64,000 nucleotides of DNA from Desulfobulbaceae bacterium (GCA_019163335.1 JAFLKM010000049.1:1-64000); one strand, 5' to 3'; numbered from the stretch's first letter, positions 1-9,540 are shown. Program-made: numbers and translations. Notes: generated from the sequence alone by a model not told the origin.

Positions 1-111
1 ATTTCTAAAATATTTGGCTTGCATGGCTGCAATTTCTTAACCGGACATTACTGAACCGGAGTAGGAAATGTTGATGTTTACGGTGAAACCATTATAGGCA
101 ACATTGCGGGT

Positions 112-3100
112 GTGACAATTAATTCAACGGATGGAAATATCGAATTTCATGGGCTGTTAAATTCTGGCAATCAGTACACCTTTGTCGACAAGTCCGGTGT
201 CGGAGAAATCGGAAGCTGGGATGCGGCGAGGATAGAAGCCAAGGGTGTAACCACTGGCGGCTCAGCGGTAGACGACAGTTACCTTGTAACGATTACGTCC
301 CGTTTGGAAAATGCCATAGCAGGAAAAACTGCCGGTTACACAGGCGCCTGGATAGGAGCCTGGCGTCCAGACGAGACTAATGGCGTGTGGACATGGGCTG
401 ACGGCCCTGAAGCTGGCAAACAATTTTTCACGCAAACAACAAATGGGAGTAGCGGTACGACTTCAACGGGCTACTATTCTAATTTTGGTTCTGGCGAGCC
501 TAACGGAAGCATGACGGTATCTCCCGCTGAAAGAGTCGGTCAATTTTATGGGACTACAGGTGGATGGAATGATTTGAATTTGGCGACGCCTTTTAATCAG
601 GTAGCGTCAGATGAACAGTACCGAGTCCATGGTTATGTTCAAGAGACCAATATCGCCACTTCGCCTTTGACCATCAATGCCGGCACCGGAACCGTTACTT
701 TTTCCGGTGCAGTAGGTAGTAACAAGGCGCTTGCTTCACTGAACGTAACATCCACAAATGCCAGTGGCATTGCCATCAACGGCGGAGCGGTAACCACCAC
801 AGGAGCGCAGACCTACACCGGCAACGTCACCCTTGGTGCAGCCAGTACTGTGCTGACGCAGACCGCAGCAAATACTGATTTCACCATCCAGGCAGGAAAT
901 AGCATCACCAATGCTTATGCCAACGACGCCAGCCTGACAATCAAAACAACCGGAAATATTAGCCTTGGCGCTGGAAGCAGCATCTCTTCACCCAGCAACA
1001 TACTGAACACGGTGCTCTGGGCCGATAGCGATGCAATTGGTAGCGGTGCCATCAGCCTGGCCTCTTCCACCATCACCACTAATGGCGGCCATCTCTGGAT
1101 GGGTGGTGGCAGCGGCTCGACTACCTGGAACGGCTTGACCGTCGGCAACGGTAGTGCCGTTAATCCTGCAGGAAACGGGATTACGCTGACGTCATCATTG
1201 ATATCAAGCGGTGTTGGCAATATCTACGTGAAAGGACAGAGTACCGACGCTGCTGGCGTTCACAGCGACGGTATCGATATTAACTACAACAACCAGACAG
1301 CCATCCGGTCAACGAGTGGCAGCATCACCCTGATCGGCACTGGTGGCACTCTGACCGGTGGCGGTGACACCCCTGATGGTATTCGTGTTTCTGGTTCTAT
1401 TACCTCAACAACCGGGGCTATTTCCTTAACCGGATATGCGTCAACAGGCGCTACGTCTGAAGCGATTGCTCTTGAAGACGCATCGATCTCTAGCACCTTC
1501 GGTGGCAATATTTCCCTGAATGGCGATACTTTCTGGATGAATACCACTACTGGTTCTGTCGCGAGTAGCGGATTACTCACGATTGCCCCGACTACGGTTA
1601 GCCGGACGATCGGCATCGCCGGTGGATCGGGAGGCCTCTCGCTTGCCTCAACTTATTTCAACACCGCGGGACATGGATTTGTTAACGGTTTCTCCGGCAT
1701 CACGGTTGGTGATGCCACTTCTGGGCTGATATCTGTAGGCGGTTCAGCCCTTTCCTACAACGATCCGCTCACCCTGAAAACCGGCAACAGCATCTTCTTC
1801 AGTACAACTTCGGCAGTTACTGGCAACAATAACGCCCTCACCCTTTGGACACGTGCCAATGGCATCGACATCGCTGATGACGGTGTTGACGGCTCCGTCT
1901 GGATGCCGGTTGGCTCAACCGTCAATACCGGCGGCGGTAATGTGGTTATAGGCGGTGGTTCAAATCCTACAACAGGCTATGCACTGGGTGACGATGGTGC
2001 TTTCTCTGCCGAAAACAATGCTCGTTGGCGCGGAGCAACCATTAACGGTACATTGAATGCTGGAGGTGGAAATATCTCGATACTTGGCCGAGGCAACGAT
2101 CTCATTACTGCCCGTGGAGTAAGTATTGGCGGTGCAATCAGCACAAGTGGAAACGGAACCGTCACCATTGCCGGAATTGCTGAAGGAATCTCAAATGGCC
2201 TGGCATTGGGAGACTCTGCCCTTTTTGGCTCTTCAGTCGGCACCGTTACGGCTGTCAACGGCACAATTTCACTTTCCGGCACCAAAGATATCGGCACTAA
2301 CGGAATAAATCTGTCTACGGCAGGCAGCAGTATTACCACAAACGGCACCGGCAACCTGGTGATGAACTCCACAGGAAATATAAACGCTACCGGCACAGTT
2401 ACCACTGGAGGCATCACCTCGCTAACAGCAGGAGCTGCCAACAACATCACCCTGAACAACGCCGCAAACAACTTCACCGGTGCTGTTTCGGTGGCATCGG
2501 GCAACAATATTTCAATCATCGACAGCAATGCTATGACCTTGGGCGCGGTAAATGCCGCTGGTACGGTTAACATTGCCACTCTTACCGATGACCTGACCCT
2601 GACCGGTGCGATTGCCACTACCAACACCACCGCTGATGCCGTTCAACTGAATGCCGGGAAGAATACGGCAGCAGGCACCGCCACCGGCGGCGACATCATC
2701 GTCTCAGGCGGCAGCATCAGCACAGGGGCAGGCGGAACCGCCAAACTTTACAGCGGCAGCATTTCCGGCAGCACCGGTTTAACCACCCTGATCGGTTCCG
2801 GCAGCGGCAACTTTCGCTACAACAGCGATGAAGCTGCCGCTAACTACACGACCGCACTGAGTACCGCTACAAACGCTATCTACCGTGAACAACCGACGGT
2901 GACCACAACAGCAAATGCTGACAGCAAAACCTACAGCGGAGTGGCTTACAATGGTGGCAACGGTGTGACATACGCAGGCTTTGCAAATGGCGACACCAGT
3001 GCCCTGCTGGGCGGCGCGCTGACCTACGGCGGCACCAGTCAGGGGGCTACAACTGCGGGAACGTATACCATAACCCCCAGTGGTTACACCAACGGACTGG

Positions 3101-3453
3101 GATACGCGCTGGCATATGCCGACGGGACGCTGACCATTAACGCAGCGTCGGTCCCTCCCACTGAACCGACACCCGAACCAACCGAAAAACAGCAGGCAGC
3201 CATCGACTCGGCACAGAATCCTGTCCTTAGTACAGACAGTTTAGACAGCATCAGTACCAGTCTGGCTTTCATCAAAGTTGACAGCGAGCCGACCGGTGAG
3301 AGCGATTCAACCAATGGAGCCGCCTCCGGGCCACCACCTGGACGGGAAGAGTCCGGGTTCATGAATGTTTTTGTTGTATCAGGTGGTATCAATTATCCTG
3401 ACGGGGTTTTTGAGGATGAGAATAATAACAACCGCCGTCGTGGCGTTAATTAG
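112..3453 (+). CDS. Two-partner secretion exoprotein (TpsA/FHA-like) with C-type-lectin-like N-terminal region and C-terminal MBG/YDG-type domain; 5'-truncated
   Basis: Gly/Ser/Thr/Asn-rich beta-helix repeats (GNISLGAGSS..., GGAVTTTGAQTYTG); lectin-like segment 'SWDAARIEAKG..LVTITSRLENAI..AWIGAWRPDETNGVWTWADGPEAG..YSNFGSGEPNG'; MBG-like 'SKTYSGVAYNGGNGVTYAGFANGDTSALLGG'. Adjacent tpsB. No signal peptide or TPS domain; frame is open upstream only to a TGA at 52-54. Confidence 0.8.
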   Translation: MTINSTDGNIEFHGLLNSGNQYTFVDKSGVGEIGSWDAARIEAKGVTTGGSAVDDSYLVTITSRLENAIAGKTAGYTGAWIGAWRPDETNGVWTWADGPEAGKQFFTQTTNGSSGTTSTGYYSNFGSGEPNGSMTVSPAERVGQFYGTTGGWNDLNLATPFNQVASDEQYRVHGYVQETNIATSPLTINAGTGTVTFSGAVGSNKALASLNVTSTNASGIAINGGAVTTTGAQTYTGNVTLGAASTVLTQTAANTDFTIQAGNSITNAYANDASLTIKTTGNISLGAGSSISSPSNILNTVLWADSDAIGSGAISLASSTITTNGGHLWMGGGSGSTTWNGLTVGNGSAVNPAGNGITLTSSLISSGVGNIYVKGQSTDAAGVHSDGIDINYNNQTAIRSTSGSITLIGTGGTLTGGGDTPDGIRVSGSITSTTGAISLTGYASTGATSEAIALEDASISSTFGGNISLNGDTFWMNTTTGSVASSGLLTIAPTTVSRTIGIAGGSGGLSLASTYFNTAGHGFVNGFSGITVGDATSGLISVGGSALSYNDPLTLKTGNSIFFSTTSAVTGNNNALTLWTRANGIDIADDGVDGSVWMPVGSTVNTGGGNVVIGGGSNPTTGYALGDDGAFSAENNARWRGATINGTLNAGGGNISILGRGNDLITARGVSIGGAISTSGNGTVTIAGIAEGISNGLALGDSALFGSSVGTVTAVNGTISLSGTKDIGTNGINLSTAGSSITTNGTGNLVMNSTGNINATGTVTTGGITSLTAGAANNITLNNAANNFTGAVSVASGNNISIIDSNAMTLGAVNAAGTVNIATLTDDLTLTGAIATTNTTADAVQLNAGKNTAAGTATGGDIIVSGGSISTGAGGTAKLYSGSISGSTGLTTLIGSGSGNFRYNSDEAAANYTTALSTATNAIYREQPTVTTTANADSKTYSGVAYNGGNGVTYAGFANGDTSALLGGALTYGGTSQGATTAGTYTITPSGYTNGLGYALAYADGTLTINAASVPPTEPTPEPTEKQQAAIDSAQNPVLSTDSLDSISTSLAFIKVDSEPTGESDSTNGAASGPPPGREESGFMNVFVVSGGINYPDGVFEDENNNNRRRGVN

Positions 3454-3459
3454 GAGGCG

Positions 3460-5097
3460 GTGATGACACAGCAAAACCAAAGGATACAAGCCCTGTTTTT
3501 TCTGGGTGTGATGATGTCTATTGTTCCAGTTCCGGCCTTCGCCCAGACCCCTCCCGACATCGGGCAAACCCTGCAGCAGCTCCAAACCCCACCCCAACTG
3601 CCGGTCCCCAGTGACGGACTGGTCATCGAACCCCAGCCCCAAGACTCCACCGCCCCCGGTGGCCCCATGGTAGATGTTCGCCGGATAGAGTTCTCCGGCC
3701 ACAGTGTCGTAAGTGATGAGCAACTGCAGCTGGTTGTGGCCGAGTCCCTCAATCATGCTTACGATCTCGCCGGCTTGCGGGAGATCGCCTGGAAGATCAC
3801 CAACTACTATCAACAGAGCGGCTACCCTTTTGCCCGCGCCTTTCTACCCGCCCAGTCCTTAAGCGACGGTACCGTCCAGATCCAGATTGTCGAAGGACGC
3901 TACGGCAAGATTGTCGCCCAGGGAGAAGAGAAGCTTGCCGCTACTGCCCAGCGCCATCTCGATGGACTGCAAACTGGAGAGGTTATTGTCTCCGCTCCCT
4001 TAGAACGCACCACCCTGCTCCTCGATGACCTGCCCGGCCTGCGTACCGCCCCTCTGATCCGCCCTGGACAGGAGCGCGGTACCGGTGATCTGCTGGTCAA
4101 CGTCGAAGCTGACCAGCGCTACAGCGGGGATATCGCCGTGGATAATTACGGCAACCGCTATACCGGCGAATACCGTACCCGTTTTGGGCTGAACATCAAT
4201 CCCTTGGGTATTGTGGGTGATCAGCTGCAACTGCAGGGGATGATCACCAACGAAACCCAGCTGTTAGGCTCCGCCACCTACAGTGCTCCCATCGGTGCTT
4301 CCGGTCTGCGGGCCCAGGCTGGGTATGCCTACACCGACTATGAACTTGGCAAAGAATATTCCTCCACCGACAGCACTGGTAAAGCCCACATCACCAGCGC
4401 CGGACTCAGCTATCCGCTCATCCGTTCCCAGCGCACCAACCTCACCGCCAGTGCCATCTATCAGCACAAACGCCTGACCGATGAGGATCTGTCCGGCAGC
4501 ACCCACCGCACCAGTGACAGCTCCCCCATCAGCCTGCTGTTTGATCACCGTGACGGCTTACTGGGTGCCGGCATCACCTACGGCAGCCTCGCCTGGACTC
4601 CGGGACGGGTCGAGTTCAACAATAATGTTACGGATCGCCCTGAAGGAAACTTCAATAAGATCACCCTCGATGCTGCCCGACTGCAACAGATCAGCGACAA
4701 GTTCACCCTCTTTGCCCGTGTCAGCGGCCAGATGTGTGACGACAACCTTGATTCATCGGAAGACTTTGGTCTCGGCGGGATCTATGGGGTAAGAGCCTAT
4801 CCTGTTGGCGAAGGCTATGGGGATCAGGGCGTTCTCGGCCAGATGGAACTGCGCTATCGGGTTCAGCAGGTATCGCCCTATTTGTTTTATGATATCGGAC
4901 ATGTCCGCATCAATAGATTTTCTGATGGCAACGACAACCATAGGCGAATTGACGGTACCGGCATCGGTGTACGTGCCGACTACAAAAATTTCACCACCGA
5001 TATCGCACTGGCCTGGCGCACCCGAGGCGGCGAGCCCCTGTCCGACAGTGAGGACCACGATCCGCGCCTATGGGCGATGGTGGGATATCGCTTCTAA
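3460..5097 (+). CDS. ShlB/FhaC/HecB family two-partner secretion outer-membrane transporter (TpsB)
   Basis: Signal peptide, POTRA-like 'VDVRRIEFSGHSVVSDEQL', 'YPFARAFLPAQSLSDGTVQIQIVEGRYG', C-terminal beta-barrel ending in aromatic 'VGYRF'; 6 bp after the tpsA ORF. Confidence 0.92.
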   Translation: MMTQQNQRIQALFFLGVMMSIVPVPAFAQTPPDIGQTLQQLQTPPQLPVPSDGLVIEPQPQDSTAPGGPMVDVRRIEFSGHSVVSDEQLQLVVAESLNHAYDLAGLREIAWKITNYYQQSGYPFARAFLPAQSLSDGTVQIQIVEGRYGKIVAQGEEKLAATAQRHLDGLQTGEVIVSAPLERTTLLLDDLPGLRTAPLIRPGQERGTGDLLVNVEADQRYSGDIAVDNYGNRYTGEYRTRFGLNINPLGIVGDQLQLQGMITNETQLLGSATYSAPIGASGLRAQAGYAYTDYELGKEYSSTDSTGKAHITSAGLSYPLIRSQRTNLTASAIYQHKRLTDEDLSGSTHRTSDSSPISLLFDHRDGLLGAGITYGSLAWTPGRVEFNNNVTDRPEGNFNKITLDAARLQQISDKFTLFARVSGQMCDDNLDSSEDFGLGGIYGVRAYPVGEGYGDQGVLGQMELRYRVQQVSPYLFYDIGHVRINRFSDGNDNHRRIDGTGIGVRADYKNFTTDIALAWRTRGGEPLSDSEDHDPRLWAMVGYRF

Positions 5098-5116
5098 GTG
5101 TAGTTGCATAAATATT

Positions 5117-5270
5117 TGTAACTATTCAGCATAATTCGGTAGGTCGGGTTTCAACCCGACAGCAGGGGCAGATTGTGAGTCCGGCGTCGGGTTGAAACCC
5201 GACCTACCGCGTAACAAGCTGTTTTTAATCAATTTTTATTGAAAAACATTTTCCATACTGAATAGTTACA
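5117..5270. repeat. Nested palindromic element: REP-like inverted doublet inside an outer inverted repeat (MITE-like)
   Basis: Inner perfect 23-bp inverted repeat ggtaggtcgggtttcaacccgac (5138-5160) / gtcgggttgaaacccgacctacc (5186-5208); outer 13-bp inverted repeat tgtaactattcag (5117-5129) / ctgaatagttaca (5258-5270). Confidence 0.85.
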
Positions 5271-5329
5271 CGGCTTTTTTATATCAGCTCTTTCCCATAT
5301 ATCCACAGGCCTTGTCCAACCACCGTTTC

Positions 5330-5359
5330 AGATTGTGGATCGCTTCGCTCTCACAATCT
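5330..5359. repeat. Short hairpin (agattgtg...cacaatct)
   Basis: 8-bp perfect arms around gatcgcttcgctct, directly downstream of the minus-strand SMR gene. Confidence 0.5.
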
Positions 5360-5384
5360 AACATTGTTCGTTAGCGCTGACACG

Positions 5385-5714
5385 TCAGTGAGCCAGCTTA
5401 AGGGTGGCGACACCGGCAACGATGAGTGCCACTCCGACGTATCTCATGATGGACGTTGGATCTCCGTAATAGAGAACGCCCACAAGAAAGGTTCCTGCTG
5501 CGCCTATGCCTGTCCAAACCGCGTAGGCTGTGCCGATCGGTATTTGTCGCTGAGCGAGCCACAACAGGAAGCCGCTTGCTCCCATAAACACGACCGAAAG
5601 GCTGATACCACTCCATCGCGTTTCTGGTGACTGAGCCATCTTTAATCCGACCGGCCAACCGATCTCAAAGAGCCCAGCAAGAACTAAGTAAATCCAAGCC
5701 ATCATGATCTCCAC
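5385..5714 (-). CDS. SMR family transporter, SugE/Gdx-type (guanidinium/quaternary ammonium exporter)
   Basis: Four-TM small protein 'MAWIYLVLAGLFEIGWPVGLK...IPIGTAYAVWTGIGAAGTFLVGVLYYGDP...ALIVAGVATLKLAH' with the SMR GTAYAVWTGIGA motif. Confidence 0.9.
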   Translation of the reverse strand: MEIMMAWIYLVLAGLFEIGWPVGLKMAQSPETRWSGISLSVVFMGASGFLLWLAQRQIPIGTAYAVWTGIGAAGTFLVGVLYYGDPTSIMRYVGVALIVAGVATLKLAH

Positions 5715-5743
5715 ATTTGCAATTCTCTTATGAACATCGCTAC

Positions 5744-6126
5744 TTACTCCCTCAAGTCCTTCTTTGCCGACTTAATGTGTCGACCAAAGTCCCGATCCTT
5801 CTTTCTCTTCTCGGGCAGGCATTGTATCTCCGCCAACTGCGTTGCCAATACGGCTGGCTCAACCAAGTCAGTCTTGGTCAGCAGAATGTACGGCTCGGCC
5901 TCGCCATCCATCACCATGACAAGGTAGCGCTCCAAACGCCTCAGATTAAAGTCGAAGTGACAAGACTGAACAATAACCACGTAGTCCAGATTCGCCGCAA
6001 TCATCTGATAATCGATGACGTCCCAGGCCGACTTTCTGCGCAGTGAGGTTCTGCGCTCAAGGAGCAACTGATCTCGATCGACAGCTGCAACGCGAATTGA
6101 ACCTTGACCATAAACTATTGCTGGTT
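5744..6126 (-). pseudogene. rsgA: N-terminal remnant of ribosome small-subunit-dependent GTPase RsgA
   Basis: 'YGQGSIRVAAVDRDQLLLERRTSLRRKSAWDVIDYQMIAANLDYVVIVQS..DFNLRRLERYLVMVMDGEAEPYILLTKTDL' is RsgA-like, but the ORF ends before the P-loop and DTPG motifs. The frame is bounded upstream by a stop near 6128. Confidence 0.7.
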
Positions 6127-6227
6127 AAAAAATAAGATGTCCCTTCAACATCCACTGAAATTTTGCTATTAATAATGATAGGCGGTACGTTGAGCACTTC
6201 GATTCAATTTCATCCTGCGAGCATATC

Positions 6228-8906
6228 ATGGGCAAACATTATCTCAGCTCGCTTTTCGAGCCTCAGTCCGTAGCCGTCTTCGGCGCCAGCGACCGCATCG
6301 ATTCAGTCGGCCAGGTCGTTTTCGACAACCTGCTGCACAGCGCCTTTTCGGGCAAAGTCTATCCGATCAACCCCAGCCACCAGACCGTTCAAGGCCAACA
6401 GGCCTATCCATCCATCACCGCTGTCGGCCAGCCTGTCGATCTGGCAATTATCGCCACCCCGCCCCAGTCGGTTCCTGCTCTCATCGTTGAATGCGGCAGC
6501 CATGGGGTCAAGGCGGCCGTCATCCTCACCGCCGGCTTTGGCGAGTCAGGGGCCGCCGGGCTCGCTTTGGAGCAGGAAGTCATCAAGAAAGCCCAGCAGC
6601 ACGGAATCCGAATGATCGGCCCCAACTGTCTCGGCCTGATGCGGCCTTCCCATGGCCTCAACGCCACCTTCAACAAAGGCGGCGCCAAGGCCGGCAATCT
6701 GGCCTTTATCTCCCAATCGGGTGCCCTCTGCACCGCGATCCTCGACTGGGCGCAGAGCAACGACGTCGGATTCTCAACCCTTGTTTCTTTGGGTTCCTCT
6801 GCCGATGTGGACTTTGGCGAAATCCTTGACTACCTGCTGACCGACACCGCCACCAAAAGCATCCTCCTCTATATTGAAGGCATTCGCAAACCTCGCAGCT
6901 TTATGAGCGCCATCCGCGCCGCCGCCCGCATCAAGCCGGTCATCCTGGTCAAGGTCGGCCGCCACACTGCGGGATCGAAGGCCGCGCGCACCCATACCGC
7001 CTCGCTTGTGGGCGCAGACGATGTCTTTGATGCGGCCATTCGCCGTGCCGGCGTGGTTCGGGTGCGGACCATCACCCAGATGTTTGTCGCCGCCAAGGCC
7101 ATGTCCGCCGGTTTCCGTCCCGTGGGCAACCGCTTGGCCATCGTCACCAATGGCGGCGGCCCCGGCGTCATGGCCACAGACCGTGCATCTGACCTGGGCG
7201 TCGTCATTGCCACATTGTCTGAAACGACCATCGACCTGCTCAATCAGTCGCTGCCGCCAAGTTGGTCACACGGAAATCCGGTGGATATCATCGGCGATGC
7301 CCAGGCGGATCGCTATCATCTGGCGGTGAAGGCCTGTATTGATGACGCAGGTGTCGATGGCGTCCTGGTCATCCTGACGCCGCAGGCCATGACCAAGCCG
7401 CTGGAATCGGCCCAGGCAGTAATCGAACTGTGCGGCAAGAGCAGTAAGCCCCTGCTCGTCTGCTGGATGGGAGAAGGCCAGGTTGCCGAAGCCCGCGCCG
7501 CCTTTGCCCGGGCCAGGAAACCGCACTTTCGCACCCCGGAGCCGGCGGTGGAGGTTTTCTCCTATCTCTCCGCCTACACCCAGAACCAACAACTCCTGCA
7601 ACAGGTGCCCGGCCCCCTCTCCCATCACCTGGAACCCGATGTGGAGGGGGCGCGCATGATCATCGACGCCGCCCTGCTCGAACGGCGCATGGTGCTTAGC
7701 GAAATGGAATCCAAGGCCCTGCTGTCGGCCTTCCATATCCCGGTGGCGAGCACCATAATCGCCCGCAGCCCCAACGAGGCCTTGCTGTTCGCCGAGCAGT
7801 CAGGTTTTCCGGTGGCGATGAAGATCAACTCCCCGGACATTTCCCATAAAACCGATACTGGTGGTGTGCGGCTCAATCTCGGCAACGCCCAGGCGGTGCG
7901 GGCGGCGTATCAGGAAATTCTCGACGAGGTTCATCACCACCGGCCGAACGCAGCCCTGGACGGAATTGCCATTGAGCCGATGATCGTCAAGCCCAATGGC
8001 CGTGAATTGATGGTGGGCGTGAGCAACGACCAGGTCTTTGGCCCGGTGATCACCTTTGGGGCCGGAGGAACCATGGTTGAGGTCATGGGAGATCACTCGG
8101 TGGCCTTGCCGCCGCTCAACACGTTTCTGGCCAGGGATCTGATTCAGCGAACCCATATTGCCAAGACCCTGGGCCAGTTCCGCCACATGCCGCCGGTCAA
8201 TATCGAGGCCCTGGAAAGCGTCCTGCTTCGCGTCTCCGAGATGGTCTGCGAACTCCCCCTGCTCAAGGAAATGGACATCAACCCCTTGATCGTCGATGAA
8301 AACGGCGTTCTCGCCGCCGATGCACGGGTGGTCCTTGAGTACCGGCCGCCCAGCACCGACCGTTACGCCCATATGGCAATCTATCCCTATCCGTCCCACC
8401 TGGTCAGCCACCATCAACTTGCGGACGGCAAGGTTATCATCATCCGACCGATCAGGCCGGAAGACGCTGCCATCGAGCAGGCCTTCGTCCATAATCTTTC
8501 TGCTGAATCCCGCTATTTCCGCTTCATGCACTCCGTCCAGGATCTCTCCACCGAGATGCTGATCCGGTTCACTCAAATCGATTACAGTCGGGAGATTGCG
8601 CTGATAGCGGTCACAACGGAACAGGGAGCGGAGGTGGAGATCGGGGTGACCCGCTTTGCGATCAACCCGGATGGGGAAAGTTGTGAATTTGCATTGGTGA
8701 TCGCCGACAACATGAGCGGCAAGGGGCTTGGTCAGAAATTGATGACCGCCTTGATGGATGCCGCCCGCTCCAAGGGGCTGAAGGTCATGACGGGAGAAAT
8801 TCTCAGCGGAAACGACAGGATGCTCAAGCTGGCCGGCCGCATCGGGTTCAGTGTCACAAACAGTCCGGAAGACAGCGGCATTAAGCTGGTCAGCAAGATG
8901 CTGTAA
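6228..8906 (+). CDS. Bifunctional acyl-CoA synthetase (ADP-forming)-like / GNAT N-acetyltransferase (Pat/YfiQ type)
   Basis: CoA-binding 'VAVFGASDRIDSVGQVVFDNLL', succinyl-CoA-ligase-like 'GPNCLGLM', ATP-grasp region 'FPVAMKINSPDISHKTDTGGV', C-terminal GNAT 'GLGQKLMTALMDAARSKGLK'. Confidence 0.93.
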   Translation: MGKHYLSSLFEPQSVAVFGASDRIDSVGQVVFDNLLHSAFSGKVYPINPSHQTVQGQQAYPSITAVGQPVDLAIIATPPQSVPALIVECGSHGVKAAVILTAGFGESGAAGLALEQEVIKKAQQHGIRMIGPNCLGLMRPSHGLNATFNKGGAKAGNLAFISQSGALCTAILDWAQSNDVGFSTLVSLGSSADVDFGEILDYLLTDTATKSILLYIEGIRKPRSFMSAIRAAARIKPVILVKVGRHTAGSKAARTHTASLVGADDVFDAAIRRAGVVRVRTITQMFVAAKAMSAGFRPVGNRLAIVTNGGGPGVMATDRASDLGVVIATLSETTIDLLNQSLPPSWSHGNPVDIIGDAQADRYHLAVKACIDDAGVDGVLVILTPQAMTKPLESAQAVIELCGKSSKPLLVCWMGEGQVAEARAAFARARKPHFRTPEPAVEVFSYLSAYTQNQQLLQQVPGPLSHHLEPDVEGARMIIDAALLERRMVLSEMESKALLSAFHIPVASTIIARSPNEALLFAEQSGFPVAMKINSPDISHKTDTGGVRLNLGNAQAVRAAYQEILDEVHHHRPNAALDGIAIEPMIVKPNGRELMVGVSNDQVFGPVITFGAGGTMVEVMGDHSVALPPLNTFLARDLIQRTHIAKTLGQFRHMPPVNIEALESVLLRVSEMVCELPLLKEMDINPLIVDENGVLAADARVVLEYRPPSTDRYAHMAIYPYPSHLVSHHQLADGKVIIIRPIRPEDAAIEQAFVHNLSAESRYFRFMHSVQDLSTEMLIRFTQIDYSREIALIAVTTEQGAEVEIGVTRFAINPDGESCEFALVIADNMSGKGLGQKLMTALMDAARSKGLKVMTGEILSGNDRMLKLAGRIGFSVTNSPEDSGIKLVSKML

Positions 8907-8912
8907 CGGAAC
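8835..8912 (+). repeat. Direct repeat copy A: 3' end of the pat gene
   Basis: Matches 10104-10181 at 73/78 positions by manual alignment. Confidence 0.9.
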
Positions 8913-8993
8913 ACTTCTCTTCTGGTTTTTCTTTCTGGAAAACTGAAATTGTCGAGTACGTCCCCGATATCATCCAGTATCATTATCAGGACG

Positions 8994-9278
8994 CTATTCG
9001 TAGTATGACCACATTCTCAACACCTTAACCACGTTCTGATCTTTAAGAACCTGATACACCAGGCGGTGCTGGATGTTGATGCGCCGTGAATAGGCGCCGG
9101 ATAAATCACCAACCAATTTTTCATAGGGTGGTGGATTTTGGAAGGGATTGTCGCGCAGAACCGCCAGGAGCGCTTGTGTTTTTTCTTTCAGTCCTGCCGA
9201 AGAGAGTTTTTGTGCATCCTGCTGGGCGTGTCTGGTGTAGATGAGTTCCCAAGTCACCAGGGCAGATCCTTGGAGCAT
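8994..9278 (-). CDS. yoeB: Txe/YoeB family type II toxin
   Basis: 'WELIYTRHAQQDAQKLSSAGLKEKTQALLAVLRDNPFQNPPPYEKLVGDLSGAYSRRINIQHRLVYQVLKDQNVVKVLRMWSYYE'; overlaps the upstream antitoxin ORF. Confidence 0.93.
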   Translation of the reverse strand: MLQGSALVTWELIYTRHAQQDAQKLSSAGLKEKTQALLAVLRDNPFQNPPPYEKLVGDLSGAYSRRINIQHRLVYQVLKDQNVVKVLRMWSYYE

Positions 9279-9496
9279 TTGCTGACCGGAGTCCGCAACC
9301 CCTCCACAATAGACTCGCGCATACCGGGAACGGACAGCAGGTGCATGGTTTCCTGAATAGCAGCCCAGTCCTCAGCCGAGACAAGAACGGCATTATTGCG
9401 TTTGCCGGTGATGATTACCGGCTCATGGTTTATGGCCGTTTCATCAATGAGGTTGTATAAGTTCGAGCGCGCCTGGCTGGCAGTGAGTGTTTGCAT
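9254..9496 (-). CDS. yefM: Phd/YefM family antitoxin
   Basis: 'MQTLTASQARSNLYNLIDETAINHEPVIITGKRNNAVLVSAEDWAAIQETMHLLSVPGMRESI'. Confidence 0.93.
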   Translation of the reverse strand: MQTLTASQARSNLYNLIDETAINHEPVIITGKRNNAVLVSAEDWAAIQETMHLLSVPGMRESIVEGLRTPVSKCSKDLPW

Positions 9497-9521
9497 GATA
9501 TCCTCCTTGAATTGTAATTTT

Positions 9522-9540
9522 AGCGTACGACAAAGCGTAC
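9522..9540. promoter_or_regulatory. Candidate autoregulatory operator/promoter of yefM-yoeB
   Basis: Direct repeat agcgtac (9522-9528, 9534-9540) just upstream of the yefM start; minus strand reads TTGACC-17 nt-TACGCT across it. Confidence 0.4.

Noticed and set aside
1977-2630. 217 aa minus-strand ORF
   Set aside because: Antisense to the TpsA repeats; hydrophobic composition is an artefact of the repeat codons.
7800-8576. 258 aa minus-strand ORF
   Set aside because: Antisense to the pat gene.
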